Shown here: one piece after another, positions 17,030 through 25,300 of the stretch
How the letters are laid out: every line of letters starts with the position of its first letter
Numbering within the stretch: the stretch's first letter is position 1
Assembly: GCF_900182645.1 (NCBI RefSeq)
Contig: NZ_FXTA01000004.1
Location: 372,001 to 436,000, forward strand
Source: Flavobacterium resistens
Lineage (GTDB): Bacteria; Bacteroidota; Bacteroidia; Flavobacteriales; Flavobacteriaceae
Length of the DNA stretch: 64,000 bases
Direction: 5' to 3'
The notes under the pieces: generated by a model
Told to the model about the DNA's origin: nothing
Seen by the model: only the letters and a program-made list of their open reading frames with translations
Database searches by the model: none
Made by a program: the position numbers and the translations under genes

Positions 17030-19522
17030 TTAAAGCCCCAAATCAATAACATAAGAAATCTTAACCGCAATATTATCTTCAAACTTTAATAATTGATTTG
17101 GTCCGTAGCGATAAAACCCTCCTAGACCGAAACCTTTGAAAATTCGGTTTAACTCAATTCCTGATTCGAAATAACCTTTGTCTAAAGTTTTATATTCAGG
17201 TCCAACATGTTGTTGTGGATTTTCCATATTCCCCCAAGCCATTCTGGTAACCAAGACTAAAGAAGGTCGAACTTTTTTCATGATTTTGATTCGGTCAAAA
17301 CCATGTTTTATTTGAAAGAATAAATATTGACTAGAGAAAAACTCATTAAAATACATGGTTTCAAAACTGTTTCTTCCTGCAAAAGTAATACGCTGAATAA
17401 CCGTTTCTTTAGTTAAATTATTTGGCATCGTGTTGTACAAGTGCGTAATAGGAACATCTCCCATTGCGTAACCTCCCTGCAACAGCAAACTCGTTTTTTG
17501 TCCATTCAGGTATTTTTTTTCATACTCTGTTTTGAAATCTATTTTACTGAATGTAAAATCGTTTTCGAGAACATTTGGTAATGATTGCGTGTACTGAAAT
17601 GTAAATCGAGGAAATCTTTTGTCTGATTCTGTTCTGCCAGTAGGAGTCTGCATAAATTCACTGAATGGCGCCCAAACAATTGAAACCATTGCAGTAGTCA
17701 TGATGTAATTCGAGTATAATTGTCCGTTTAAATTGAAAAGATAATCGAATTTTGGCTCGACATACGTTCTTGCGAATTCAAAAACAGCTTCAGTTTTCGG
17801 AATAATTTTGGTCTGAACATTGGCTTTCCAGCTGATATATTTGTAGAAAGTACTAATGTTGATTGGACGCGGATCATAGATTTTGAAAACTCGTTTATCA
17901 ACGGCAAAAACGGTACTCGCAATTTCCCGAACATCATCTGTATAAGATCCATTTAGCCAGGTATTGGTGTTTTTATCCAATAAAACGCCAGAACCTATAT
18001 TGTATTTAAAAGCACCATCTTTTGTTCCGTACGCGCCATAACCTTCAATTCTAAAGTTTTTGGAAAATCGATCGTTTGTAACACCTCCCAGGCCTAAACG
18101 AAATCCTTCATAGTTATTATAACTGATGACTTTTTTTAAATCCAAATCAATTGGCCCGATAGGAAGATAACCATTGATGATTTTTCGGCCCAAACCAAGA
18201 CGTTTTTCAATTCTTTTGCTCAACGACAAGCTGTCTATTAATTGATAGGTTCTTTGGCCTTTAAGATCTAAAGCTTCTTTTCGGTAAGTATTCCAGAATT
18301 CTTCGGGCTTTTTATTGGCATCATCTTTAATTTCAATATAAAGCGACGGATTTTTTATGGATGGATTTGTATTGTAATGAATGTCAAAATTGTTGCTTTC
18401 AGAAATTAAATAAGTAAAGTCTGAAGCTACTTTTTTTCTTCGTTCGTAATTGTCTTCAACGTCGCCATCAAATTGAATCGTTCCTCCCAAAATTTTAATA
18501 TCATCGTCATTTTTTCCCTTGACAATTTTAAAAGTAGTATTGCTTTGAAACCAGATTTTTTCTTCTGGAACATATTCAAATTCGTGAATTCCGCTTATAT
18601 CTAAAACGGCTTTTATACGCATTACAGCTTTTGCAACAGCAAAATTTTCCTGATCAATATATAAAACACCTTCTAGCGCATTTGTTTTTCTTTTCTTGTT
18701 TTTAAAGTAAATCATAAAGGTATTTCGACCTTTAATGGGAACGGTGTCCAAAAGTTTGTAATTGTAATCAGAAAATGCATTATCGGCAATTGGACTTTGA
18801 TGTTTGGTTTCAAACAATTCATATTTCGAATCGTAAATCGAAATGGACTGCAGATTAAAAGCAATAATTTCATAAACTGGCTGTTTAAAACCAGCCATTT
18901 TTGTGCCTAAAATTGTTTCTTTTAATTTATTGTTTCCAAATTGATATTGCGAAACTTTCTCAGTTTGAAATAAATGCTGTTTGCTTATGATTTCTTTAAA
19001 CTTATAGTCAGAAGAATCAATGTTGATTTGCTTTTTGTTAAAATCTTTATAGGTTGCAGAAGAATCGATTCGGCCGTCGATCGAATCTGGATTTGCCGTT
19101 ACAATCAGTTTATTGTATGTTTTGTATTCAAAACTGTTGAGTTTTTTTTGTGGATTGTTTTTGTTTTTATTCGCAATAACTTTTTTTATGATTGCTAATG
19201 CTGGGTTTTCATTGGAAACAACGACTTCCTTTAAATCATCTGTTTTTTGAGAAAGCGAAACGGGGTAAAATTTTTTCTTCTCTACAACAGGAACTAATTT
19301 TGTCTGAAAGCCAATATAGGAAACTGCAAAAGTGGTTGTTTTTGAATTGATTTTAAGTTCAAATTTTCCATCAACATCTGTAATAGTATTGTTGTTGTCT
19401 GCAGTAGTTATGGTTGCAAAAGGAAGCGGTTTATTGTGTGGATCGGTAACAATTCCGTTTATTTGAAACTGCGCCTGAATGGTAAGCGTGAAAAACAAAG
19501 TCAAAAAACAAAATAGCTTCAT
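17030..19522 (-). CDS. DUF5686 outer-membrane protein with carboxypeptidase-like regulatory domain
   Basis: The 830-residue protein has a signal peptide (residues 1-17, ending TIQAQ). A CarboxypepD_reg-like beta domain follows (about 20-105, INGIVTDPHNKPLPFATI). The rest is a DUF5686-type region of ~700 residues rich in aromatic-alternating beta strands, ending with a barrel-like terminal strand (VKISYVIDLGL). The pattern indicates an outer-membrane protein. The family is common in Bacteroidota and has no established function. It follows its own -7 element at 19570-19577, inside the terminator zone of frr. Confidence 0.88.
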   Translation of the reverse strand: MKLFCFLTLFFTLTIQAQFQINGIVTDPHNKPLPFATITTADNNNTITDVDGKFELKINSKTTTFAVSYIGFQTKLVPVVEKKKFYPVSLSQKTDDLKEVVVSNENPALAIIKKVIANKNKNNPQKKLNSFEYKTYNKLIVTANPDSIDGRIDSSATYKDFNKKQINIDSSDYKFKEIISKQHLFQTEKVSQYQFGNNKLKETILGTKMAGFKQPVYEIIAFNLQSISIYDSKYELFETKHQSPIADNAFSDYNYKLLDTVPIKGRNTFMIYFKNKKRKTNALEGVLYIDQENFAVAKAVMRIKAVLDISGIHEFEYVPEEKIWFQSNTTFKIVKGKNDDDIKILGGTIQFDGDVEDNYERRKKVASDFTYLISESNNFDIHYNTNPSIKNPSLYIEIKDDANKKPEEFWNTYRKEALDLKGQRTYQLIDSLSLSKRIEKRLGLGRKIINGYLPIGPIDLDLKKVISYNNYEGFRLGLGGVTNDRFSKNFRIEGYGAYGTKDGAFKYNIGSGVLLDKNTNTWLNGSYTDDVREIASTVFAVDKRVFKIYDPRPINISTFYKYISWKANVQTKIIPKTEAVFEFARTYVEPKFDYLFNLNGQLYSNYIMTTAMVSIVWAPFSEFMQTPTGRTESDKRFPRFTFQYTQSLPNVLENDFTFSKIDFKTEYEKKYLNGQKTSLLLQGGYAMGDVPITHLYNTMPNNLTKETVIQRITFAGRNSFETMYFNEFFSSQYLFFQIKHGFDRIKIMKKVRPSLVLVTRMAWGNMENPQQHVGPEYKTLDKGYFESGIELNRIFKGFGLGGFYRYGPNQLLKFEDNIAVKISYVIDLGL

Positions 19523-19569
19523 ACAGCGTGTTATAGTTTCAAAAACGAAAAGATTTTACTTTTGGTATG

Positions 19570-19577
19570 CAAAAATA
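19570..19577 (-). promoter_or_regulatory. Predicted -7 element for the DUF5686 gene
   Basis: The minus strand reads TATTTTTG, a full TAnnTTTG match, 48 bases before the ATG and directly after the frr terminator. Confidence 0.5.
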
Positions 19578-19582
19578 AGAAT

Positions 19583-19623
19583 AAAAAAATCCGTCTGACG
19601 CTATTTTGCCAAACGGATTTTTT
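19583..19623 (-). terminator. Terminator after frr
   Basis: Minus-strand reading gives AAAAAATCCGT, an 18-base loop, then ACGGATTTTTTT. The stem is short but the U-run is good, 19 bases beyond the frr stop. Confidence 0.8.
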
Positions 19624-19641
19624 ATTTTGTGCCAAATGTAA

Positions 19642-20205
19642 TTACACTTTCATGATTTCAGCTTCTTTTGCAGCCAATAATTCATCAATTTTTTTAGTAA
19701 AAGCATTTGTTAAGTTTTGAACTTCTTCTTCAGCAGATTTGCAGATGTCTTCAGAAGTTCCTTCTTTTTCTAATTTTTTAATATCAGTATTCGCATCTTT
19801 ACGAGAATTACGAATACCAATTTTAGCATCTTCAGCCTCAGATTTTGCTTGTTTTGCCAAATCACGACGACGCTCTTCTGTCAAAGGCGGAACGCTAATA
19901 ATGATAACATCACCATTGTTCATTGGGTTAAAGCCAATATTAGCAACCATAATTGCTTTTTCAATTGCTGACAACATGTTTTTTTCAAACGGTTGTAAAG
20001 TAATTGTTCTAGCGTCAGGAACACTGATTTTTGATACTTGAGAAAGTGGTGTTGCAGCTCCGTAGTAATCAACAAAAACACCTCCAAGCATTGCCGGAGA
20101 AGCTTTTCCTGCACGAATATTTAGAAATTCTTTTTCTAAGTGTGCAATCGAACCATTCATTGATTCTTCAGTACTTTCTAATATGAAATCTATTTCTTCA
20201 CTCAT
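19642..20205 (-). CDS. frr: Ribosome recycling factor
   Basis: RRF splits post-termination ribosomes together with EF-G. The 187-residue protein has the three-helix-bundle sequence and hinge region (NIRAGKASPAML near residues 27-38; ARTITLQPFEKNM; PPLTEERRRDLAKQAK). The length is normal. It follows pyrH by 170 bases on the same strand, the classic pyrH-frr order. The gap contains two period-8 repeat arrays. Confidence 0.98.
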   Translation of the reverse strand: MSEEIDFILESTEESMNGSIAHLEKEFLNIRAGKASPAMLGGVFVDYYGAATPLSQVSKISVPDARTITLQPFEKNMLSAIEKAIMVANIGFNPMNNGDVIIISVPPLTEERRRDLAKQAKSEAEDAKIGIRNSRKDANTDIKKLEKEGTSEDICKSAEEEVQNLTNAFTKKIDELLAAKEAEIMKV

Positions 20206-20233
20206 TTTTTTAGATTTTTAGATTTTTAGAAGA
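20206..20233. repeat. 8-bp tandem repeat directly upstream of frr
   Basis: Three TTTTTAGA octamers in a row lie just before the frr ATG, so they fall in the ribosome-binding region. Confidence 0.8.
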
Positions 20234-20347
20234 TTAAATTCTTAGACTCTAAAAACTTAACTTCTAATTTACTAACTGATATTGTTTTTTATTTTTTTGA
20301 GATTGCTATACAGATTGTTCGAATGTAGAAAAATTTAATTTTTTAAA

Positions 20348-20379
20348 AATCTAACAATCTAACAATCTAAGCAGTCTAG
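20348..20379. repeat. 8-bp tandem repeat at the pyrH stop
   Basis: AATCTAAC, AATCTAAC, AATCTAAG and CAGTCTAG follow each other without gaps. The last unit contains the pyrH stop codon (TAG on the minus strand), so the array enters the coding end. Confidence 0.85.
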
Positions 20380-21083
20380 ATATTTACTACAGTTCCAATG
20401 TTTTCGCCTGCGCAGATTTTCAAAAGGTTTCCAATTTTGTTCATATCAAAAACAACGATTGGCAATTTGTTTTCCTGGCTTAATGTAAAAGCGGTAGTAT
20501 CCATTACATTTAATCCTTTTTTAAGTACGTCGTCAAATGAAATGAAATCAAATTTTACCGCTGAAGCATTTTTTTCCGGATCAGAATCATAAACTCCGTC
20601 AACACGCGTTCCTTTCAGGATAACATCGGCATTGATTTCGATTCCTCTTAAAACAGCTGCAGTATCTGTTGTGAAATATGGATTTCCGGTTCCGGCTCCA
20701 AAAATTACGATTCTGCCTTTTTCAAGATGACGATCGGCTCTTCTTTTGATGTATGGTTCTGCAATAGATTCCATTTTCAAAGCAGTCTGCAAACGAGTCT
20801 TCATTCCTTTGTCTTCAAGTGCGCCCTGCAAAGCCATTCCGTTAATAACAGTTGCAAGCATTCCCATGTAATCACCTTGCACTCTGTCCATTCCTGAGCT
20901 TGCTCCGGCAACGCCTCTAAAAATATTTCCTCCTCCAATAACAATAGCAATTTCTACTCCTTTATCGTGAATTTGCTTGATTTCATCTGCATATTCGCCT
21001 AGTCTTTTCGGGTCAATTCCGTATTGTAAATCACCCATTAAGGCCTCGCCGCTAAGTTTTAGAAGAATTCTTTTATATTTCAT
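20376..21083 (-). CDS. pyrH: UMP kinase
   Basis: PyrH converts UMP to UDP in pyrimidine nucleotide synthesis. The 235-residue protein has the amino-acid-kinase fold motifs: KLSGEAL near residues 8-14, VIGGGNIFRG near 48-57, GTGNPYFTTDTAA near 130-142, and DGVYDSDP near 162-169. It lies upstream of frr. A -7 element at 21106-21113 implies a short leader. Confidence 0.98.
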   Translation of the reverse strand: MKYKRILLKLSGEALMGDLQYGIDPKRLGEYADEIKQIHDKGVEIAIVIGGGNIFRGVAGASSGMDRVQGDYMGMLATVINGMALQGALEDKGMKTRLQTALKMESIAEPYIKRRADRHLEKGRIVIFGAGTGNPYFTTDTAAVLRGIEINADVILKGTRVDGVYDSDPEKNASAVKFDFISFDDVLKKGLNVMDTTAFTLSQENKLPIVVFDMNKIGNLLKICAGENIGTVVNI

Positions 21084-21105
21084 GTTTGTGTTGCGTTAAT
21101 TTGTG

Positions 21106-21113
21106 CAAATATA
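21106..21113 (-). promoter_or_regulatory. Predicted -7 element for pyrH
   Basis: The minus strand reads TATATTTG, a full TAnnTTTG match, 22 bases before the pyrH ATG. Confidence 0.6.
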
Positions 21114-21272
21114 GACATATTCTGATTTTTAAAAATAATGTTTACAAAAAAATAATTGTGCCGTGATTTTAAAATTATAAAGAGTTTTACAGTTTTTTTA
21201 TATCAAATCTGACAAAAGTCATTCTTCAATCTTCAGAAATCCGTAAATTTATGCTAAGCAAAATAACTATTT

Positions 21273-21890
21273 ATGAAAAGTATCGTAGCCAAAGCATTAT
21301 TCAATAGCCACTCCTATATTGAATACCGAAAACTAGTAACCGATTTATTATCAGAAGGAAAATCAACCGGAAATGAGCAATCTGACAGTTTGACGAATTA
21401 TTCAAGACTGAATGAAGCCAGAATGAACCGACTGGAAAAAACGATTGTAATTTCTGAAGATACAATTTCAAAATTGCAGCATTTGGATAATCATTATATC
21501 TGGCTTGTAATTTCAGAAGGCTGGTGCGGCGATGCGGCTCAGATTCTTCCAATTTTAAATAAAATGGCGCTTGCTTCAGATAAAAAAATCGATTTGCGAA
21601 TTGTGTTTCGTGATGAAAACGATGACTTGATGAATCATTATTTGACAAATGGCGGAAGAGCAATTCCAAAAGTAATTGTCATTTGCAAAGAAGCGGGAAT
21701 TGTTCGAACAGATTGGGGGCCAAGACCAAAAGGCGCGACAGAGTTAATGGCAAAACACAAAAAAGAAGTTGGGCCAATTGATGAAAAAATAAAAACCGAT
21801 CTGCAATTATGGTACTTGGCCGATAAAGGGATTTCAGTTCAGGAAGAACTTTTGGAGATTATGGAAAAAATCAAGTATAATCGTTTATAA
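21273..21890 (+). CDS. Thioredoxin-like family protein
   Basis: This 205-residue cytoplasmic protein fits the Thioredoxin_9 group. A helical N-terminal part precedes a thioredoxin fold whose active-site position reads EGWCGDAAQILP (about residues 85-96), so there is one cysteine where classical thioredoxins have CxxC. The cis-proline segment GGRAIPKVIV follows near residues 128-137. A single-cysteine site suggests glutathione- or bacillithiol-like chemistry, or a non-redox role; this is inference. It stands alone on the plus strand, divergent from pyrH. Confidence 0.82.
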   Translation: MKSIVAKALFNSHSYIEYRKLVTDLLSEGKSTGNEQSDSLTNYSRLNEARMNRLEKTIVISEDTISKLQHLDNHYIWLVISEGWCGDAAQILPILNKMALASDKKIDLRIVFRDENDDLMNHYLTNGGRAIPKVIVICKEAGIVRTDWGPRPKGATELMAKHKKEVGPIDEKIKTDLQLWYLADKGISVQEELLEIMEKIKYNRL

Positions 21891-22099
21891 TGCTTTTATT
21901 TTGAAGAAATAATAGGAAGAATTATTGTTGATAACCTGTTGATAATAAACTAAATAAGATGTTAAATAAAAGCTTTAAAATTTTTATTTGCAGGAAAATT
22001 TTGTATCTTAGTAAAACTATCCCACTTCTATTATTAATTTTCTGATTTACTCTTTTTATTGGTGTTTATTTAATGTTTAACTATTAAAAAATCACTATT

Positions 22100-22177
22100 A
22101 TGAAAAAGTTATTCGAAAGATTCTATGATTTCTTTTCAACCTTTTTATTTGGAGGGAAAAATGTGCCTCACTATTAA
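22100..22177 (+). CDS. Possible 25-residue small protein or dual-function small RNA
   Basis: An ATG-to-TAA frame encodes a 25-residue peptide that begins MKKLFERFYDFF and ends GGKNVPHY. It is aromatic-rich and could form one short amphipathic helix. It has a short gap to its own rho-independent hairpin and lies away from the neighbouring genes, which is what a small independent transcript would look like. No family is recognised, and the same transcript could act as a small RNA. Too little sequence is available to be sure it is translated. Confidence 0.4.
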   Translation: MKKLFERFYDFFSTFLFGGKNVPHY

Positions 22178-22225
22178 CTCAGAGGGAATAAGTATGGAAT
22201 AACTATACTTTGATTTACGAGCTTG

Positions 22226-22258
22226 GCACATTACTGCTTATTTGTAATGTGCTTTTTT
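22226..22258 (+). terminator. Terminator of the small plus-strand transcript
   Basis: GCACATTAC pairs exactly with GTAATGTGC around a 9-base loop, followed by six T. It ends 2 bases before the truB stop codon on the other strand. Confidence 0.9.
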
Positions 22259-22259
22259 A

Positions 22260-22949
22260 TTACTTTAAGCTTTCTTCAAATAAAGTAATATCGATCGCAT
22301 TTTTAACATCATATTCGCCAATTTTGGTTCGGCGCAAAACAGTTAAATGTGAACCTGAATTCATTGCTTTTCCAAAATCATAAGCAAGTGAACGAATATA
22401 AGTTCCTTTTGAACAAACAACTCTAAAATCTATTTCAGGTAATTCAATTCTAGTAATTTCAAATTCATGAATTGTTGTTTTTCTGCTTGCAATTTCAACC
22501 GTTTCTCCTGCTCGTGCATGTTCATATAAACGAACGCCATCTTTTTTAATAGCAGAGAAAATAGGCGGTTTTTGATCAATTTCACCCAAAAACTTTTTTA
22601 CGGTTTCATGAATTAATGTTTCGTCAATATGATCTGTTGGGAAAGTTTGATTGATTTCTGTTTCTAAATCATAAGATGGAGTAGTGGCTCCAATGAAAAA
22701 TGTTCCTGTATATTCTTTGGCTTGACCTTGCAATTCAGAAATCCTTTTGGTGAATTTTCCGGTGCAGATTAATAGTAAGCCTGTTGCTAAAGGATCTAAA
22801 GTACCAGCGTGACCAATTTTGAACTTTTTTGGAAGTCCGACTTTATTAATTAAAAGGTATTTTAATTTACTGACAGCTTGAAACGAACTCCATTTTAGTG
22901 GTTTGTCAATCAATAAAACTTGTCCTTCTAAATATTCTTCAGGTGTCAT
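22260..22949 (-). CDS. truB: tRNA pseudouridine(55) synthase
   Basis: TruB makes pseudouridine 55 in the T-loop of tRNAs. The 229-residue protein has the catalytic motif GHAGTLDPLATG with Asp52 as nucleophile, plus IDKPLKWSSFQ near the start and SKGTYIRSLAYD in the middle. It is a short version without a C-terminal PUA domain. Its ATG overlaps the uppP stop by one base (TAATG), so translation is coupled. It is the last gene of the ftsX-DUF3098-uppP-truB cluster. Confidence 0.97.
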   Translation of the reverse strand: MTPEEYLEGQVLLIDKPLKWSSFQAVSKLKYLLINKVGLPKKFKIGHAGTLDPLATGLLLICTGKFTKRISELQGQAKEYTGTFFIGATTPSYDLETEINQTFPTDHIDETLIHETVKKFLGEIDQKPPIFSAIKKDGVRLYEHARAGETVEIASRKTTIHEFEITRIELPEIDFRVVCSKGTYIRSLAYDFGKAMNSGSHLTVLRRTKIGEYDVKNAIDITLFEESLK

Positions 22950-23746
22950 TATATAATGGTAAGCGGGTGAATGAAAAAGTGGATCAGTAATAAAACGATA
23001 CCGGCAATGATTCGATAATAACCGAAAATTTTGAAACCGTTTTTAGTCAAAAATCCAATAAAGCTTTTAATCGCTAAAAGCGCTACTGCAAAAGCAACAA
23101 TATTTCCAATAACCAACATGTTTACTTGGTCGTGAGATAAATCGAATCCTGCTTTGTAATAATCGTAGCATTTTTTTGCCGTTGCACCCAACATTGTTGG
23201 AACTGCCAGAAAAAATGAAAATTCTGCAGCTGTAGTTCTGGATAATTTTTGTGACATTCCACCCACAATACTTGCCCCACTTCGGGAAACTCCCGGAATC
23301 ATGGCAATACATTGAAATAATCCAATTTTGAAGGCTTGTAAATAAGTGATTTCTTGTGAAGTTTCGGCTGTGTTTGGACTGTTGAACCATTCGTCAACTT
23401 TCAATAGAATTATTCCTCCAATCAAAAGCGAAATTGCAACTGTAACAGGGTTTTCTAATAAGCCATCAATAAAATCGCTTAATAATAATCCGAGTACAAC
23501 TGCAGGGATAAATGCTACTAAAAGTTTGAAATAAAAATCAAATGTCTGAAAGAAACGTTTGAAGTATAAAATTACAACCGATAGTATCGCACCAAGTTGA
23601 ATTACAATCGTAAAAAGTTTAGTAAAATCATCATGCGCAATCCCGAAAAAAGAAGAGGCAATAATCATATGTCCTGTTGAAGAAACAGGCAAAAATTCTG
23701 TAATTCCTTCAATAATGGCAAGAACGATAGCTTGTAATGTATCCAT
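22949..23746 (-). CDS. uppP: Undecaprenyl-diphosphatase
   Basis: UppP (BacA) removes phosphate from undecaprenyl diphosphate so that the lipid carrier can be reused in cell-wall synthesis. The 265-residue integral membrane protein carries the two signature segments: GITEFLPVSSTGH near residues 14-26, and PGVSRSGAS near 154-162. About eight helices are visible. It sits between DUF3098 and truB, consistent with a cell-envelope operon. Confidence 0.97.
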   Translation of the reverse strand: MDTLQAIVLAIIEGITEFLPVSSTGHMIIASSFFGIAHDDFTKLFTIVIQLGAILSVVILYFKRFFQTFDFYFKLLVAFIPAVVLGLLLSDFIDGLLENPVTVAISLLIGGIILLKVDEWFNSPNTAETSQEITYLQAFKIGLFQCIAMIPGVSRSGASIVGGMSQKLSRTTAAEFSFFLAVPTMLGATAKKCYDYYKAGFDLSHDQVNMLVIGNIVAFAVALLAIKSFIGFLTKNGFKIFGYYRIIAGIVLLLIHFFIHPLTII

Positions 23747-23757
23747 GTAGAATTTAA

Positions 23758-23785
23758 ATTTTTAGATTTCAGATTTTAGATTGTG
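23758..23785. repeat. Short TAGATT-type repeat upstream of uppP
   Basis: Imperfect repeats of TTTTAGATT (TTTTTAGATTTCAGATTTTAGATT) lie 12 bases from the uppP ATG. Confidence 0.6.
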
Positions 23786-23832
23786 ACCCTGAGAGAAGCC
23801 TAAGGGTATTCCAATTAAATCTTTAAACCTAT

Positions 23833-24087
23833 TTATTTTGATTTTTTGAAAATAGAATAAATAGTAATTCCAAAACCAATTAAAACAGTTGTTGGGGCCA
23901 AACGAATACGTCTAAAACTGAAAATATCTTCGTTGAAAACATTCGGGTCGTTACTTCCTCCGCCAGACATTAAAATAAATCCTAAAGCAATAACTCCAAT
24001 TCCAATTAATAAGATTTTGTAGTTAATGCCGTCAAAAAGAAATTCGTGATTATCTTGTTTTCCTTCTTTAATATTGTTGTTTTTCAT
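23833..24087 (-). CDS. DUF3098 family membrane protein
   Basis: The 84-residue protein has two hydrophobic helices (about residues 23-41 and 64-80) joined by a GGGSNDP-rich loop. This size and sequence match DUF3098, a small Bacteroidota family that habitually lies between ftsX and uppP. Its function is unknown; position suggests a cell-division or envelope accessory role. Confidence 0.85.
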   Translation of the reverse strand: MKNNNIKEGKQDNHEFLFDGINYKILLIGIGVIALGFILMSGGGSNDPNVFNEDIFSFRRIRLAPTTVLIGFGITIYSIFKKSK

Positions 24088-24170
24088 TTTTATCTTTTGT
24101 TAAACCTTGCAAAAATTAAGGTTATTTATGACCTATCCTAAGGGAATTCAGATGTGTTTTAAGTCTAAAA

Positions 24171-25046
24171 TTAATACAGATCGTCAGTTCTTAAATTTAG
24201 AAAACGTTGTGTTGCAAAATGCGTGCTTACCCATGTAATTAAAACACCTAATCCGAAAACGGCCAATAAAACCAATCCGATTAGCGCTTTATCTTCTAAA
24301 ATTCCTAAGCCAGGGAAATTAGTCTCAACATAAATTAAAAGTGCAATTAAAGCTACTATTGCTAATGCTGCTCCTAACATTCCTAATTTTACGCTACGCA
24401 TAACAAAAGGCTTACGGATAAACGATTTTGTAGCACCAACCATTTGCATAGTTTTAATAATAAAACGGTTAGAATGTATAGAAAGGCGTAGTGAACTGTT
24501 TATTAATAAAACTGCAATTACAGCAAGAAAACCGCTGATAATCAAAATCCACATACTTACTTTTTTGATGTTGTCGTTTACCAGATTTATCAATTGCTTG
24601 TCGTAAACAATATCTTCAATCATTGTATTTTGGCGCAGTTTGCTTTCAATTTTAGAAATACTGTCTCTTTCAACATAATCCGCTTTTAAATGTATGTCGT
24701 ATGAGTTCAATAATGGATTTTCTCCCAGGAAAGTCAAGAAATCTTCTCCAATGATATCAGTATGCTCTTTTGCTGCTCTTTCTTTAGAAACATAAACAAA
24801 AGATTTTGCAAAAGGCGCTCTTTTTAAATCTGCATTGAATGCTTTGATAACACTATCATTAGCCTCATTTTTAAAGAAAACCGTCATCGCGATTTTTTCT
24901 TTAAAATCATTAGCCAGTTTTTTAGAATTAATAATGAATAATCCTAGTACTCCCAAAAGGAATAAAACCAAGAATACACTTAATACTACCGAAAAATAAG
25001 AGGAAATTAACCTGCGCTTTTGAAATTTATCAAAGTTAGAACTCAT
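24171..25046 (-). CDS. ftsX: Cell division protein FtsX
   Basis: The 291-residue protein has the FtsX layout: one N-terminal helix (about 18-40), an extracytoplasmic domain (to ~165) and three C-terminal helices with the FtsX/MacB core. FtsX works with the ATPase FtsE to control septal peptidoglycan hydrolases. No ftsE is next to it, which is usual in this phylum. DUF3098, uppP and truB follow on the same strand. Confidence 0.95.
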   Translation of the reverse strand: MSSNFDKFQKRRLISSYFSVVLSVFLVLFLLGVLGLFIINSKKLANDFKEKIAMTVFFKNEANDSVIKAFNADLKRAPFAKSFVYVSKERAAKEHTDIIGEDFLTFLGENPLLNSYDIHLKADYVERDSISKIESKLRQNTMIEDIVYDKQLINLVNDNIKKVSMWILIISGFLAVIAVLLINSSLRLSIHSNRFIIKTMQMVGATKSFIRKPFVMRSVKLGMLGAALAIVALIALLIYVETNFPGLGILEDKALIGLVLLAVFGLGVLITWVSTHFATQRFLNLRTDDLY

Positions 25047-25154
25047 AGTCTGCTTAAATTATGTGGTAAAAATAATAAACAATTTCTTTATTTAAAGTTA
25101 TTAACGAACTTTTATACTATAAAAGTACAATTCCATATTGAATAAAAAGTTTTA

Positions 25155-25300
25155 TTTAACCGCAAAGTGCGCAAAGTTTTTTTATTGCAACTTTTATAAT
25201 CGCACAAAGTTCGCAAAGCTTTATGTTGATAGAGCTTTGCGAACTTTGCGTTTATCTGCAAACTGTGTGGGCAAAAAGCCTTGTGTGTTTTGCGGTTAAA
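25155..25300. repeat. Palindromic MITE-like element after the TonB receptor gene
   Basis: The ends TTTAACCGCAAA (25155-25166) and TTTGCGGTTAAA (25289-25300) are exact inverted repeats. Inside lies a perfect 16-bp stem (25205-25220 with 25233-25248) around a 12-base loop. The whole can fold into a nested hairpin. Its right end supplies the stop codon of the TonB receptor. It shares an 18-bp sequence with 34992-35009. Confidence 0.88.

Larger units (their letters stand above)
21891..22259. other. Gap holding a tiny ORF and its terminator
   Basis: This 369-base stretch between the thioredoxin-like gene and truB contains an AT-rich leader, a degenerate -7 candidate (TATCTTAG, 22004-22011), a 25-codon ORF (22100-22177) and a strong plus-strand terminator (22226-22258). 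Nothing else was recognised. Confidence 0.7.
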
